NCBI RefSeq assembly: GCF_041435355.1
Contig: NZ_CP108442.1
Coordinates: forward strand, 992,001-1,056,000
Direction of reading: 5' to 3'
DNA: 64,000 nucleotides
Origin: Streptomyces sp. NBC_01276
Lineage (GTDB): Bacteria > Actinomycetota > Actinomycetes > Streptomycetales > Streptomycetaceae
Notes under the pieces: generated by a model
Seen by the model: only the letters and a program-made list of their open reading frames with translations
What the model was told of the DNA's origin: nothing
The model's database searches: none
Translations under genes and position numbers: made by a program
Part shown: piece by piece, positions 42,465 through 51,465 of the stretch
Position numbering within the stretch: position 1 is the first letter of the stretch
How the letters are laid out: each line of letters begins with the position of its first letter

Positions 42465-43106
42465 TCAGACGGCGGGCCGGGCGGCCTCGATGAGCTGGCG
42501 CAGGGCGCCGTAGTACACCTCGTGGTCGGTCAGCGGGGGCAGTACGTCGGCCAGCCCGCCGGCCAGCACCGGGAACTCGGCCGGATCCAGCGCGGCGAGC
42601 GCGGCGCGGGAGGCGGCGGTGACGGCGCCCGGGTCCCGGTGGTCGACGAAGGCGGCGCTGCCCAGGGTGAGCAGGTACATGCGGCGGTAGACGGTCATGG
42701 CCTCGGCGGCGCTCATCCCGGCGGCGACGCTGTCGGCGAGGGCCGGTTCGACGAGGCGGGCCAGCAGCTGGCGGCCGAGCCAGGGCCGGCCGCCGCGCAG
42801 CACGAGGAGTCCGGGGTGGGCGGTGAGCAGCCGGTAGAGCGCGCCGAACCGCCGCTCGGTGGCCTCGGCCCAGTCCGTGCCGGCGGGGATCTCGGGGAGC
42901 TGGGCGGCGAGGTGTTCGGTGCACAGGTCGAGCAGACCGGCGAGATCGACGCAGCGGCGCTGGACGGTGGCGTGGGAGACGCCGAGCCGGTCGGCGAGGG
43001 CGCGGAAGCTCAGGGCTCCGGGACCTTCCTCGTCGAGGACGCGCAGGGCGGTGAGGGCGATGGCCTCCGGTGTCGCCCGGTCCAGGGCGGTGGATCTCCT
43101 CGGCAT
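42465..43106 (-). CDS. TetR-family regulator
   Basis: 213 residues from ATG at 43106 (MPRRSTALDR). The N-terminal HTH is typical: AIALTALRVLDEEGPGALSFRALADRLGVS, with recognition helix HATVQRRCVDLAGLLDL. The C-terminal domain is helical with no recognised ligand family; a conserved-looking AGMSAAEAMTVYRRMYLLTLG segment lies in it. It is transcribed with the dehydratase gene that follows 14 bases later. Two inverted repeats directly upstream of its start are probable self-binding sites, so it is likely an autorepressor that responds to a substrate of the dehydratase. Confidence 0.87.
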   Translation of the reverse strand: MPRRSTALDRATPEAIALTALRVLDEEGPGALSFRALADRLGVSHATVQRRCVDLAGLLDLCTEHLAAQLPEIPAGTDWAEATERRFGALYRLLTAHPGLLVLRGGRPWLGRQLLARLVEPALADSVAAGMSAAEAMTVYRRMYLLTLGSAAFVDHRDPGAVTAASRAALAALDPAEFPVLAGGLADVLPPLTDHEVYYGALRQLIEAARPAV

Positions 43107-43108
43107 GA

Positions 43109-43145
43109 GATACAGCGTATCAGCCAGTGGCACATACGCCGTATC
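43109..43145. promoter_or_regulatory. Two inverted repeats before the TetR gene (probable operators)
   Basis: GATAC-AGC-GTATC (43109-43121) and ATACG-C-CGTAT (43134-43144) lie 3-39 bases before the TetR start codon and share the GTAT/ATAC half. Their dyads are 24 bases apart, close to two helical turns, which suits binding of two TetR dimers on one face. Confidence 0.55.
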
Positions 43146-43299
43146 GCCCGGCCGGCGTGCCTCGGCCGCACTCCCGACTACACCCATATTGCTGGTCATT
43201 GATGCGGAAACATCGACTTATGTTGACAGCGGGTAGTCGCACCGCTGCACTGGGCGCACGAACGCCCCCGCCGGTACGCCACCACGTCAAGGAGACCCC

Positions 43300-44982
43300 G
43301 TGCCGCCTCGCCTGCGCGCCTCGCTCCCCTGCCTGACCGCGGCCGCCCTGCTCGCCCTCGCGCTCTGCCCCGCCCCGGCGGCGGCCGAGCCGACGGCGAG
43401 CCGGGACACCCCGCTCGCCCTCACCCCGCCCATGGGGTGGAACAACTGGGCGCACTACATGTGCGACGTCGACGAGGCCACGGTGGTCGCCAACGCGGAC
43501 GCGCTGGTCTCCAGCGGACTCGCCGCCAAGGGCTACGACACGGTGACCGTCGACGACTGCTGGATGGAGAAGAGCCGCGACGCGCAGGGGAACCTGGTCG
43601 CCGACACCGCGAAGTTCCCGCACGGCATGGCCTGGCTCGGCGGGTACCTGCACGGCAAGGGGCTGAAGTTCGGCATCTACGAGGACGCCGGATCACTCAC
43701 CTGCGAGCGCTACCCCGGCAGCGGCGCCCCCGAGGGCGGCGGCGCGGACCACTACGCCCGCGACGCCCTGCTGTTCGCGTCGTGGGACGTGGACTACGTG
43801 AAGATGGACGGCTGCAACCTGTGGGTGCCGCCCGGCAGGACCAAGGAGGAGGCCTACCGCGACGCCTACAACTCCGTGGCCCGCGCGCTGCGCGACAGCG
43901 GCCGCCCGATGGTGCTCTCGGCCTCCGCGCCCGCCTACTTCCAGCAGGGCGAATGGGGCGGCTCGGACTGGCACAAGGTGCTCGACTGGGTCGGCGAGAC
44001 CGGCCAGCTGTGGCGCGAGGGCCGCGACATCAAGGTCTACAAGCCGTCCGCCCCCGACACCTCGCGGTGGAGCTCCGTACTCGGCAACTACGGCTACAAC
44101 CGGTGGCTCGGCCGGTACGCGGGCCCCGGCAACTGGAACGACCCCGACTTCCTGATCGCCGGCGCCCCGGGGCTGACCGACGCGGAGAGCCGCAGCCAGG
44201 TCGGGCTGTGGGCGATGATGGCGGCCCCCTTCATCCTCTCCTCCGAGGTCTCCGGACTGACCCCGGGCGGCCTGGCGACCCTCGGCAACACCCGCCTGAT
44301 CGCCCTCGACCAGGACCCGATGGGCCGGCAGGGCTCGGTCGTCTCCTCGAACGCCACCTTCGACGTCCTGGTCCGGCCGCTGGCGAACGGCGACCGCGCG
44401 GTGGCCGTGCTCAACCGCTCCGGCGCCGCCCGGGACGTCTCGGTACCGCTGGCCGACGTCGGGCTGCGGGCCTGCACGGTGGACGCCGAGGACCTGTGGA
44501 GCGGGCGGACCGCCGCGGTCTCCGACGCGCTGACCGGGCGGCTCGCCGCACACGACACGGCGGTCTGGCGGCTCACCCCGCACGGCTGCGCCGAGCCCGT
44601 GCCCACCGGTCAGCTCAACGGCCTCGGGGCCGCGTGCGCCGACGGGGCCAACACCAGCGGCGTCGGCGCCGTCGTGCTGGCCGGCTGCACCGCCGGAGGC
44701 GACCAGCGCTGGACCCTGGGCGGCGGCGGACGGGTGCGGCTGGACGGGAAGTGCCTGGCGGCGGGCGGGAGCGCGGCCGTGGAGCTGACCGACTGCGCCC
44801 CGGGACGCCAGGCAGGGCAGAGCTGGCGCCACCGGCGCGACGGGGCCCTGGTCGAGGAGACGAGCGGCCAGTGCCTGACCGCCCCGGCCGCGCCCTCGAC
44901 CCCGGACGCCCCGGCCGAGCGGCTGCGGCTGGCCCCCTGCGGTGACCACCGGGCCGACCAGGCCTGGTCGCTGCCGGTCTGA
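43300..44982 (+). CDS. Secreted GH27 alpha-galactosidase with C-terminal ricin-B-like domain
   Basis: 560 residues from GTG after CAAGGAG. The signal peptide ends near APAAAEP. The catalytic barrel has PMGWNNWAHYMC, VTVDDCWM, FGIYEDAG, nucleophile Asp in YVKMDGCN and the acid/base Asp region WNDPDFL, as in GH27 alpha-galactosidases. A beta-sandwich follows (VLVRPLANGDRAVAVLNRS). The last ~130 residues are a ricin-type beta-trefoil with QRW, QSW and QAW motifs, which binds sugar. It should cut terminal alpha-galactose, though GH27 also includes alpha-N-acetylgalactosaminidases. The GH89 gene follows 10 bases later, so both are co-expressed and may jointly attack a glycan. Confidence 0.9.
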   Translation: MPPRLRASLPCLTAAALLALALCPAPAAAEPTASRDTPLALTPPMGWNNWAHYMCDVDEATVVANADALVSSGLAAKGYDTVTVDDCWMEKSRDAQGNLVADTAKFPHGMAWLGGYLHGKGLKFGIYEDAGSLTCERYPGSGAPEGGGADHYARDALLFASWDVDYVKMDGCNLWVPPGRTKEEAYRDAYNSVARALRDSGRPMVLSASAPAYFQQGEWGGSDWHKVLDWVGETGQLWREGRDIKVYKPSAPDTSRWSSVLGNYGYNRWLGRYAGPGNWNDPDFLIAGAPGLTDAESRSQVGLWAMMAAPFILSSEVSGLTPGGLATLGNTRLIALDQDPMGRQGSVVSSNATFDVLVRPLANGDRAVAVLNRSGAARDVSVPLADVGLRACTVDAEDLWSGRTAAVSDALTGRLAAHDTAVWRLTPHGCAEPVPTGQLNGLGAACADGANTSGVGAVVLAGCTAGGDQRWTLGGGGRVRLDGKCLAAGGSAAVELTDCAPGRQAGQSWRHRRDGALVEETSGQCLTAPAAPSTPDAPAERLRLAPCGDHRADQAWSLPV

Positions 44983-44992
44983 CGGGGCCCCG

Positions 44993-47413
44993 ATGACGAA
45001 GCCGCCGCCCCGCGCCCGGCGCGGTGTACGCCCGGCGCTGCCGGTGCTGGCCCTCGTACTGCTGGCCCTCGCCGGCACGGGAGCCGCACCCGGGGCGGCG
45101 GTGCGCGGGGCGGCGGTACCGAGGGCCGCCCGGCCGGGGGCCGCCCTGCCGGGGGCGGCGGTGCCCGGGGCGGTGACGCCCGCGGAGGTGACGCCCGAAG
45201 CCGCCGGGCGCGGAGCCGCCGTGACGGGCGGGGTCGCGGTGCGGCGGGCGGTCGGCGGCGGCCCGGATGCCCGGACCTCGGCGCCAGGCCCCGGCGCGAC
45301 TCCCCGGACCTTCGACGCCGCGCCCGCGCGGGCCGCCCTGGCGCGGCTCCTGCCGCGCCACGCGGGGCAGTTCACGCTCGTGCCCGAACCCGCGGCCGGC
45401 GCCGACACCTTCACCGTCTCCGGCCGCGCGGGCGCCGTCACCGTGCGCGGTTCCACCGGCGCGACGCTGCTCACCGGTGTCGGCTGGTACCTGCGGCACG
45501 TCGCCGGGGTGGACATCGGCCTGCCGGGCGACAGCCTCGGGATGCTGCCGGCGACGCTGCCCGCGGTGCCCGAGCCGGTCACCCGCAGCGCGCTCGTCCC
45601 GCACCGGTACGCGCTCAACGACACCGACGACGGGTACGCGGGCGCGTACCGCTCCTTCGAGGAGCGCCGGCGGCAGATCGACGTGCTCGCCCTGCACGGG
45701 GTCAACGAGGTGTTCGTGCAGGTCGGCGCCGAGTACCCGTACTACAAGGCGCTCCAGGGCTTCGGGTACCCGGCGCGGGAGCTGCGCGAGTGGATCCCCG
45801 GCCCCGCGCACCAGAGCTGGTGGCTGCTGCAGAACCTGAGCGGCTTCGGCGGGCCGGTCACCGAACGCCTGATGCGCGAGCGGGCCGCGCTGGGCGGGCG
45901 CGTCGCCGAGCAGCTGCGCGGACTCGGCATGACCCCGGTGCTGCCGGGCTGGTTCGGCACGGTGCCGCCGGAGTTCGCCGCCCGCAATCCGGGGGCGGTC
46001 ACCGTGGCCCAGGGCGACTGGGCGGGGTTCGCCCGGCCCGACTGGCTGGACCCGGCCTCACCGGTGTCCGGGCGGCTCGCGGCCGCGTACTACGCGGAGC
46101 AGCGGGCCGTCTTCGGGGACAGCACGATGTACCGGATGAGCCCGCTGCACGAGGGCGGACGGACGGGCCGGGTGGACGTGAAGGCCGCCGCGCGGGCCGT
46201 CCAGGGCGCCCTGCACGCCGCGCACCCGGGGGCCCTGTGGGCGGTGCTGGGCTGGCAGGACGACCCCACGCCGGAGCTGCTCGCCGGGGTGGACACCTCG
46301 AAGCTGCTGATCCTCGACGGACTGTCCGACCGGTACAACCGCCTGGACCGGGAGACCCGTTGGGGCGGTGTCACGTACGCGATGGGCAGCATCCACAACT
46401 TCGGCGGGCACACGACGGTGGGCGCCAACACCTCGGTGTGGATCGACCGGTTCGCGGCCTGGCGCGCCAAGGGGAACAGCGCGCTGGCGGGGACCGCGTA
46501 CCTGCCCGAGGCGGCCGGGACCGATCCGGCGGCCTTCGGCCTGTTCACCGACCTCGCCTGGGAGCCGGGGCCGATCGACCAGCGGGCCTGGTTCGGCGCC
46601 TTCGCCGCACGCCGCTACGGAGCGCCCGATCCGGAGGCCGCGGCAGCCTGGGATGAGCTGCGCCGGGGCCCGTACAGCACCTCCTCGGGGCTGTGGTCGG
46701 AGTCCCAGGACAGCCTGTTCACCGCGCGGCCGGGGCTGACGGCGGCCGGCGCCGGGCACTGGAGCCCCAGGTCCATGCGCTACCCGGCGGGTTCGGTGCG
46801 CCGCGCCCTGGACCACCTGCTGCGGGTTGCCCCGCGGCTGCGCTCCTCCAGCGCGTACCGGTTCGACCTGGTGGACACCGCCCGGCAGGCCCTGGCCGAC
46901 CACTCGCGGGTGCTGCTGCCGCGGATCAGGGCGGCCTACGGGGCGGGGAACGCCGCGCTGCTGCGCACGCTCGCCACCCAATGGGCCTGGAGGGAGGCGC
47001 AGTTGGACGCGCTCACCGGATCCGACCCGAACTTCCTGCTGGGCCGCTGGCTGGACGCGGCCCGCTCCTGGGGCACGACGGAGGCCGAGAAGGACCACTA
47101 CGAGTACGACGCGCGCTCGATCCTGACCGTGTGGGGGCGCCGCGGCACCAGCGAGGGGGGCTTCCTGCACGACTACGCGAACCGCGAATGGAGCGGTCTG
47201 GTCGGGGAGTTCTACGCCGGGCGGTGGGAGCTGTACTTCGGCACGCTGGAGAAGGCGCTGGCCCGGCGGACCGCACCCCCGGAGATCGACTGGCACGCGT
47301 ACGAGGAGGAGTGGGCGCGGCGCACCACCCGTCCGCCGGCCACGCCCCGCGGCGATCCGTACGCCCTGGCCGCCGCGGTGGCCGCCACCCTCCCGGCAGC
47401 GACCGCGGGCTGA
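44993..47413 (+). CDS. Secreted GH89 alpha-N-acetylglucosaminidase
   Basis: 806 residues. The N-terminus has a basic start and hydrophobic signal (LPVLALVLLALAGTG), then a long Ala/Gly/Pro linker. The NAGLU domains follow: an N-terminal alpha/beta part (TGATLLTGVGWYLRHVAGVD), the catalytic barrel with DTDDGYAGAYRSFEERRRQID, FGGPVTERLMRERAALGGRV, MSPLHEGGRTG (candidate catalytic Glu) and GSIHNFGGHTT, and an all-helical C-terminal domain with ANREWSGLVGEFYAGRWELYF. This order is specific to GH89. It would remove terminal alpha-GlcNAc from glycans such as mucins or glycosaminoglycan pieces. It follows the GH27 gene by 10 bases. Confidence 0.9.
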   Translation: MTKPPPRARRGVRPALPVLALVLLALAGTGAAPGAAVRGAAVPRAARPGAALPGAAVPGAVTPAEVTPEAAGRGAAVTGGVAVRRAVGGGPDARTSAPGPGATPRTFDAAPARAALARLLPRHAGQFTLVPEPAAGADTFTVSGRAGAVTVRGSTGATLLTGVGWYLRHVAGVDIGLPGDSLGMLPATLPAVPEPVTRSALVPHRYALNDTDDGYAGAYRSFEERRRQIDVLALHGVNEVFVQVGAEYPYYKALQGFGYPARELREWIPGPAHQSWWLLQNLSGFGGPVTERLMRERAALGGRVAEQLRGLGMTPVLPGWFGTVPPEFAARNPGAVTVAQGDWAGFARPDWLDPASPVSGRLAAAYYAEQRAVFGDSTMYRMSPLHEGGRTGRVDVKAAARAVQGALHAAHPGALWAVLGWQDDPTPELLAGVDTSKLLILDGLSDRYNRLDRETRWGGVTYAMGSIHNFGGHTTVGANTSVWIDRFAAWRAKGNSALAGTAYLPEAAGTDPAAFGLFTDLAWEPGPIDQRAWFGAFAARRYGAPDPEAAAAWDELRRGPYSTSSGLWSESQDSLFTARPGLTAAGAGHWSPRSMRYPAGSVRRALDHLLRVAPRLRSSSAYRFDLVDTARQALADHSRVLLPRIRAAYGAGNAALLRTLATQWAWREAQLDALTGSDPNFLLGRWLDAARSWGTTEAEKDHYEYDARSILTVWGRRGTSEGGFLHDYANREWSGLVGEFYAGRWELYFGTLEKALARRTAPPEIDWHAYEEEWARRTTRPPATPRGDPYALAAAVAATLPAATAG

Positions 47414-47569
47414 CCTACCGCGCGGGACTTACCGCACAGGATCCGGATGCGCTCGCGACACGCCGTAGCACTCACCCTCCCGGGGGATTCGCCTTACCCG
47501 GACGGGGGAGATCGGATCCGAGGACTCCCTCCCCGCGGAGGCGCTGGGTTGACTGGCCCGGACGTGCCG

Positions 47570-47605
47570 AGGGGCGGCCGCCGCGGTGCTGCGGCGGCCG
47601 CCCCT
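47570..47605 (+). terminator. Strong 15-bp hairpin with TTT after the GH27-GH89 operon
   Basis: Arms 47570-47584 and 47591-47605 are exact reverse complements with a 6-base loop, followed by TT. It is 157 bases after the GH89 stop and only 43 bases before the next start, so besides ending the operon it might lie in the leader of the next gene. Confidence 0.7.
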
Positions 47606-47647
47606 TTCCGACGCCCACGGGCCAGAGGCCGACAGGAGTGCAGCGAG

Positions 47648-48061
47648 ATGTCCGAGACCGAGCGGGAGCGGCCCCCCGGGCCCCCGGCCACCGCACCGGG
47701 TGCGGCGGATGATGCGGGCACCGCGGACGCGTCGGACGCATCCGGTACGGCGGGTGCGTCCGGTACGGCGGGCGCGGCCACCGCGTCCGGTACGGCGACG
47801 GACCCGTCCGGCCGGGCGGCGGCGCCGGTGGCGTCGGCCCTGGAGCTGCTGACCTTCCTGGTGCGCGGGACCGACGCCCCCACGGACGCCCGGTTACCCG
47901 GGCCCGCCACCCCCACCGACCCGGACCGGCTCACCGACGGCGTGGTGGAGCTGCGCAAACGCGGCGAACTGGCCACCCGGCCGACCGGGTCGGACGCCGG
48001 GGACCGTCTGGCGGAGATGGCCCGCCGGGCCGCGGAACGGGCCGGCCGGCCCCGTGCCTGA
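47648..48061 (+). CDS. Small low-complexity protein of unknown function
   Basis: 137 residues from ATG with AGGAG 10 bases before. The first ~60 residues are composed of Ala, Gly, Thr, Ser and Asp with ASGTAGA-type repeats. The remaining part has two amphipathic helices: ALELLTFLVRGTD and VVELRKRGELATRP followed by AGDRLAEMARRAAERAGR. There is no signal peptide or membrane segment. It is not a recognised family. It lies between a strong hairpin and the sigma-factor gene at 48176, in the same direction, but nothing else ties it to them. Codon pattern supports coding in the second half more than in the first. Confidence 0.6.
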   Translation: MSETERERPPGPPATAPGAADDAGTADASDASGTAGASGTAGAATASGTATDPSGRAAAPVASALELLTFLVRGTDAPTDARLPGPATPTDPDRLTDGVVELRKRGELATRPTGSDAGDRLAEMARRAAERAGRPRA

Positions 48062-48175
48062 GCGCCCCGCCGGACCCGCCCCCGTACGGGACCGAGCCGA
48101 CGGCCCGGTGGCTCCGAATCGTCCACGCGGCGGGCGGGGGTCGCCACGGCCCCTCCTCTCACGGAGGATCGGTGC

Positions 48176-48751
48176 GTGAACGACATGACACGGTCCCGGA
48201 CCGAGGAGGATCTGGCCGTCGCCCTCGGCCGGGTCGCCGGGGGCGACGAGGCGGCCTTCGTCGCGGTGTACGAGGCGGTGAGCCCGGCCGTGCTCGGCGT
48301 GACGAGCGCCGTGCTGCGCGACCGGGCACAGGCGGAGGAGGTGACCCAGGAGGTGTTCGTCGAGGTGTGGCGCACCGCCGGGCGGTACCGCCGCGAGCGG
48401 GGCGGCGTACGGACCTGGGTGCTGACGATGGCGCACCGGCGGGCGGTGGACCGGGTGCGCTCCGCGCAGGCCTCGGCCGACCGGGAACGGCGGGCGGCGC
48501 GGCTGGAGGCGGCGCTGCCGGAGTTCGACGAGGTGACCGAGGCCGCGCTGGAGCACGAGGAACGCGCGCGGGTGCGGCGCTGTCTGGAGGGGCTGACCGC
48601 CCTCCAGCGGCAGTCGGTGGTCCTGGCCTACTACGGGGGGCGGACCTGCCGCGAGCTGTCCGAGACCCTGTCGGTACCGCTGGGTACCGTGAAGACGCGG
48701 CTGCGGGACGGTCTCCTGCGGCTGCGCGACTGTCTCGGGGTGAGCGGCTGA
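48176..48751 (+). CDS. ECF sigma factor (SigK-like)
   Basis: 191 residues from GTG with ACGGAGGA 7 bases upstream. Region 2 is QAEEVTQEVFVEVWRTAGRY and GVRTWVLTMAHRRAVDRVRS; region 4 is LTALQRQSVVLAYYGGRTC with the HTH RELSETLSVPLGTVKTRLRD. The length and sequence pattern are close to actinobacterial SigK. Its stop overlaps the ATG of an RskA-like anti-sigma gene (TGATG), the usual arrangement for a regulated pair. In mycobacteria SigK is released when RskA is cleaved and senses redox state; similar control is likely but not shown here. Confidence 0.9.
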   Translation: MNDMTRSRTEEDLAVALGRVAGGDEAAFVAVYEAVSPAVLGVTSAVLRDRAQAEEVTQEVFVEVWRTAGRYRRERGGVRTWVLTMAHRRAVDRVRSAQASADRERRAARLEAALPEFDEVTEAALEHEERARVRRCLEGLTALQRQSVVLAYYGGRTCRELSETLSVPLGTVKTRLRDGLLRLRDCLGVSG

Positions 48752-49512
48752 TGAGCACGGAGAACCCGCACGGGGCGACGGCGGCCTACGCGCTGGACGC
48801 ACTGCCGGAGCCGGAGCGCGCCGCCTTCGAGGCCCATCTGGAGACCTGCCCGGACTGCGCCCGGGAGGTACGGGAGTTCGCGGCGACGGCCGCCCTGCTG
48901 GGCGCGGCGGCCGCGGTGGAGCCGCCGCCCGCGCTCCGCGAGGCCGTGTTGCGGCGGATCCGGGAGCTCCCCGCCGGCGCGGAACCGGAGCCCGGGGCGG
49001 CCCGGCACCGGGCTCCGCGGCGCCGGGGGTGGGCCAGGTGGGCCCTGGCCGCCTGCGTGGCGGTGGCGGCCGGGCTGGGCGGGGTCGCGGCCTGGCAGTA
49101 CCAACGGGCGGACACCGCGCGGCAGCAGGCACGGGCGGCCGAGGCCCGGGAGGCCGCGCTGGCCGGGGTGCTGTCCGCCCCCGACGCCCGGCTGGCGTCC
49201 GGCCGGATCGCGGACGGCGGCACGGGGACGGTGGTGCTCTCCCGCGAGCGGGACCGGGCGGTGTTCGTGCCCTCCGGGATGGCGGCGCCCCCGGCGGGGC
49301 GTGTCTACCAGCTGTGGTTCGCCGGTCCGGACGGCGGCATGCGCCCGGCGGGCCTGATGGATCCCGGGCGGCCCGACGCCCCGGCCCTCCTGGCCGGCCC
49401 GGTGCGCGGAGCCACCGGGATCGGCGTCACCGTGGAGCCCGAGGGCGGTTCCGCCGCCCCGACGACGAACCCCCTGGTCCTGCTGGCCCTGCCCGGCACC
49501 CGGACCGCGTAG
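48751..49512 (+). CDS. RskA-like membrane anti-sigma factor
   Basis: 253 residues. The N-terminal zinc anti-sigma finger reads HLETCPDCAREV (H-x3-C-x2-C). A basic stretch (RHRAPRRRGWARW) leads into one transmembrane helix (ALAACVAVAAGLGGVAAW). The outer domain has the RskA pattern: SRERDRAVFVPSGMAAPPAG, VYQLWFAGPDGG and the end NPLVLLALPGT. It should hold the sigma factor at the membrane and release it on proteolysis. Overlap with the sigma gene supports the pair. A molybdopterin oxidoreductase gene follows 205 bases later. Confidence 0.9.
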   Translation: MSTENPHGATAAYALDALPEPERAAFEAHLETCPDCAREVREFAATAALLGAAAAVEPPPALREAVLRRIRELPAGAEPEPGAARHRAPRRRGWARWALAACVAVAAGLGGVAAWQYQRADTARQQARAAEAREAALAGVLSAPDARLASGRIADGGTGTVVLSRERDRAVFVPSGMAAPPAGRVYQLWFAGPDGGMRPAGLMDPGRPDAPALLAGPVRGATGIGVTVEPEGGSAAPTTNPLVLLALPGTRTA

Positions 49513-49717
49513 GCCGTCTCCACCGGATCTTGCCGGCGGCGCGGGCCGGGCAAGGTCCGGACGAGACGGCATGGCCGGCTCCGGCCGCTCCGACGTCCGG
49601 TGCGCAACCGTGGAAGGGTGGAGGGGTACCGGATCCGCGCGGCGGCACCTGCTCGCCGGGAGCGTGCGGACCGGACCATGCGCGGGGCGATGTGCGCACG
49701 GGCGGAGGTGAACGCCG

Positions 49718-51307
49718 ATGGCACCCGTGGAGCGGACGCGCGGCGCCCGCCGGCTGTGGCCGGCCGGGGCCGTCGCCGGGCTGGTGTCGGCGTTCGCCGG
49801 GCTGACGGTCGCGGGGCTCGCGGCGGTGGCCGTCCGGCCCGAGGCGGCCCCGCTCACCGCGGTCGGCGGGGCCGTGGTGGACCGTACGCCCGCGGCGGTC
49901 AAGGAATGGGCGATCCGTACCTTCGGCACCGCCGACAAACCGGTGCTGACGCTCGGGATCACGTTGGTGCTGGCGGTCCTCGCCGCCGCGACGGGCGTCC
50001 TCGCCGTACACCGGCTCCGGACGGGCCTGGTGCTCGCCGGTGCGGTGGGCGTGCTCGGGGCGGTGGCGGCGCTCGGCCGGCCCGAGGCCACCTGGCGGGA
50101 CGCCCTGCCGTCGCTGGCGGGCGGGGCGGTCGCGGCCGGAGCGCTGTACCTGCTGGTCACCACCCTGCGACGGCCCCGCCCCGCGCCGGGGCGGCCCGGT
50201 GGCACCTGGCCCATGGACCGGCGGGGCTTCGGCCGGATCGTGGCGGCCACGGTCACGGCCTCCGCGGTGGCCGGACTCGCCGGGCGCCGTCTCGGGGCCC
50301 ACGGCTCGGCACGGGCCACCGCCTCCCGGGCGGATCTCGCCCTGCCGCCGCCGGCCGTCCCCGCGCCGCCCGTACCCGCCGGGGCGGACCTGCGGATCCC
50401 CGGTCTCTCCCCCTTCCTCACCCCCGCCGGGGACTTCTACCGCGTGGACACCGCCCTGGTCGTCCCGCGCGTGGACGCCGCCGGCTGGCGGCTCACGCTG
50501 CGCGGGGACGGGGTCGCCAAGCCGCTGAGCCTGGACCTGCCGGCCCTGCTCGCCCGGCCGCTCGTCGAACACGACGTGACCCTGACCTGCGTCTCGAACG
50601 AGGTCGGCGGCCCGTACGCGGGCAACGCCCGATGGCTGGGCGTCCGCCTGGCCGACCTGCTGCGCGAGGCGGGGGTCCGCCCGCCCTCCGAGGGCGGCCC
50701 CGCCGACCAGCTGGTGGCCCGCTCGGTCGACGGGATGACCATCGGAACGCCCGTGGAGACCGTCATGGACGGCCGGGACGCGCTGCTCGCCGTCGGGATG
50801 AACGGCGCGCCGCTCCCCTTCGCGCACGGTTTCCCGGTCCGGATGGTCGTACCGGGCCTGTACGGGTACGTGTCGGCCTGCAAGTGGCTGACCGAGCTGC
50901 GCCTGACCACCTTCGCCGCCTTCGACGCGTACTGGGTCCGGCGTTCCTGGGCGCAGCGGGCCGCCGTCAAGACGCAGTCGCGGATCGACACCCCGCGTCC
51001 CTTCGGCCGGGTGTCACCCGGGCGGGTGATGGTGGCCGGGGTGGCGTGGGCGCAGCACCGGGGCATCTCCCGGGTGGAGGTGCGGGTCGACGACGGCCCG
51101 TGGCTCCCGGCCCGGCTGGCGGCGGCCGACGGCGTCGACACCTGGCGGCAGTGGGTGTGGCCCTGGGACGCCGTTCCCGGCGGGCACACGCTCCAGGTCC
51201 GGGCCACGGACGGCTCGGGACGGACCCAGACGGGCACGCGCTCCGGGACCCTCCCGGACGGGGCGACGGGCTGGCACACGGTCACCGTGGACGTCCGCTC
51301 GCTGTGA
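49718..51307 (+). CDS. Membrane-anchored molybdopterin-dependent oxidoreductase (sulfite-oxidase fold)
   Basis: 529 residues. Four hydrophobic helices lie in the first ~155 residues, followed by a cytoplasmic-looking MDRRGFG twin-arginine-type segment and another hydrophobic stretch. The sulfite-oxidase-like domain starts near residue 225: DFYRVDTALVVPRVD, the molybdenum-ligand Cys in VTLTCVSNEVGGPY, and SVDGMTIGTP. The C-terminal domain (GVAWAQHRGISRVEVRVDD) is the Ig-like dimerisation domain. This is the YedY/sulfite oxidase group placed on the outer face. Its four-helix part might accept or donate electrons, but I see no clear haem ligands. Its nearness to the SigK-RskA pair suggests it is part of that regulon. 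Substrate unknown. Confidence 0.88.
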   Translation: MAPVERTRGARRLWPAGAVAGLVSAFAGLTVAGLAAVAVRPEAAPLTAVGGAVVDRTPAAVKEWAIRTFGTADKPVLTLGITLVLAVLAAATGVLAVHRLRTGLVLAGAVGVLGAVAALGRPEATWRDALPSLAGGAVAAGALYLLVTTLRRPRPAPGRPGGTWPMDRRGFGRIVAATVTASAVAGLAGRRLGAHGSARATASRADLALPPPAVPAPPVPAGADLRIPGLSPFLTPAGDFYRVDTALVVPRVDAAGWRLTLRGDGVAKPLSLDLPALLARPLVEHDVTLTCVSNEVGGPYAGNARWLGVRLADLLREAGVRPPSEGGPADQLVARSVDGMTIGTPVETVMDGRDALLAVGMNGAPLPFAHGFPVRMVVPGLYGYVSACKWLTELRLTTFAAFDAYWVRRSWAQRAAVKTQSRIDTPRPFGRVSPGRVMVAGVAWAQHRGISRVEVRVDDGPWLPARLAAADGVDTWRQWVWPWDAVPGGHTLQVRATDGSGRTQTGTRSGTLPDGATGWHTVTVDVRSL

Positions 51308-51465
51308 TCGGGGGCGGGCCGGGGACGGCGGCGGGTCCGCTCCGGCGCCCGTGCCGACACGACGCGGACCCGCGCCCGCGGGCCCGCGGGCGCCGTACAT
51401 TGAGGGCCCCGTCAGGACGTCACCCGCCTGCCGTCCCGCCCTCCCGCACGTCAGGAGCCGACGCC

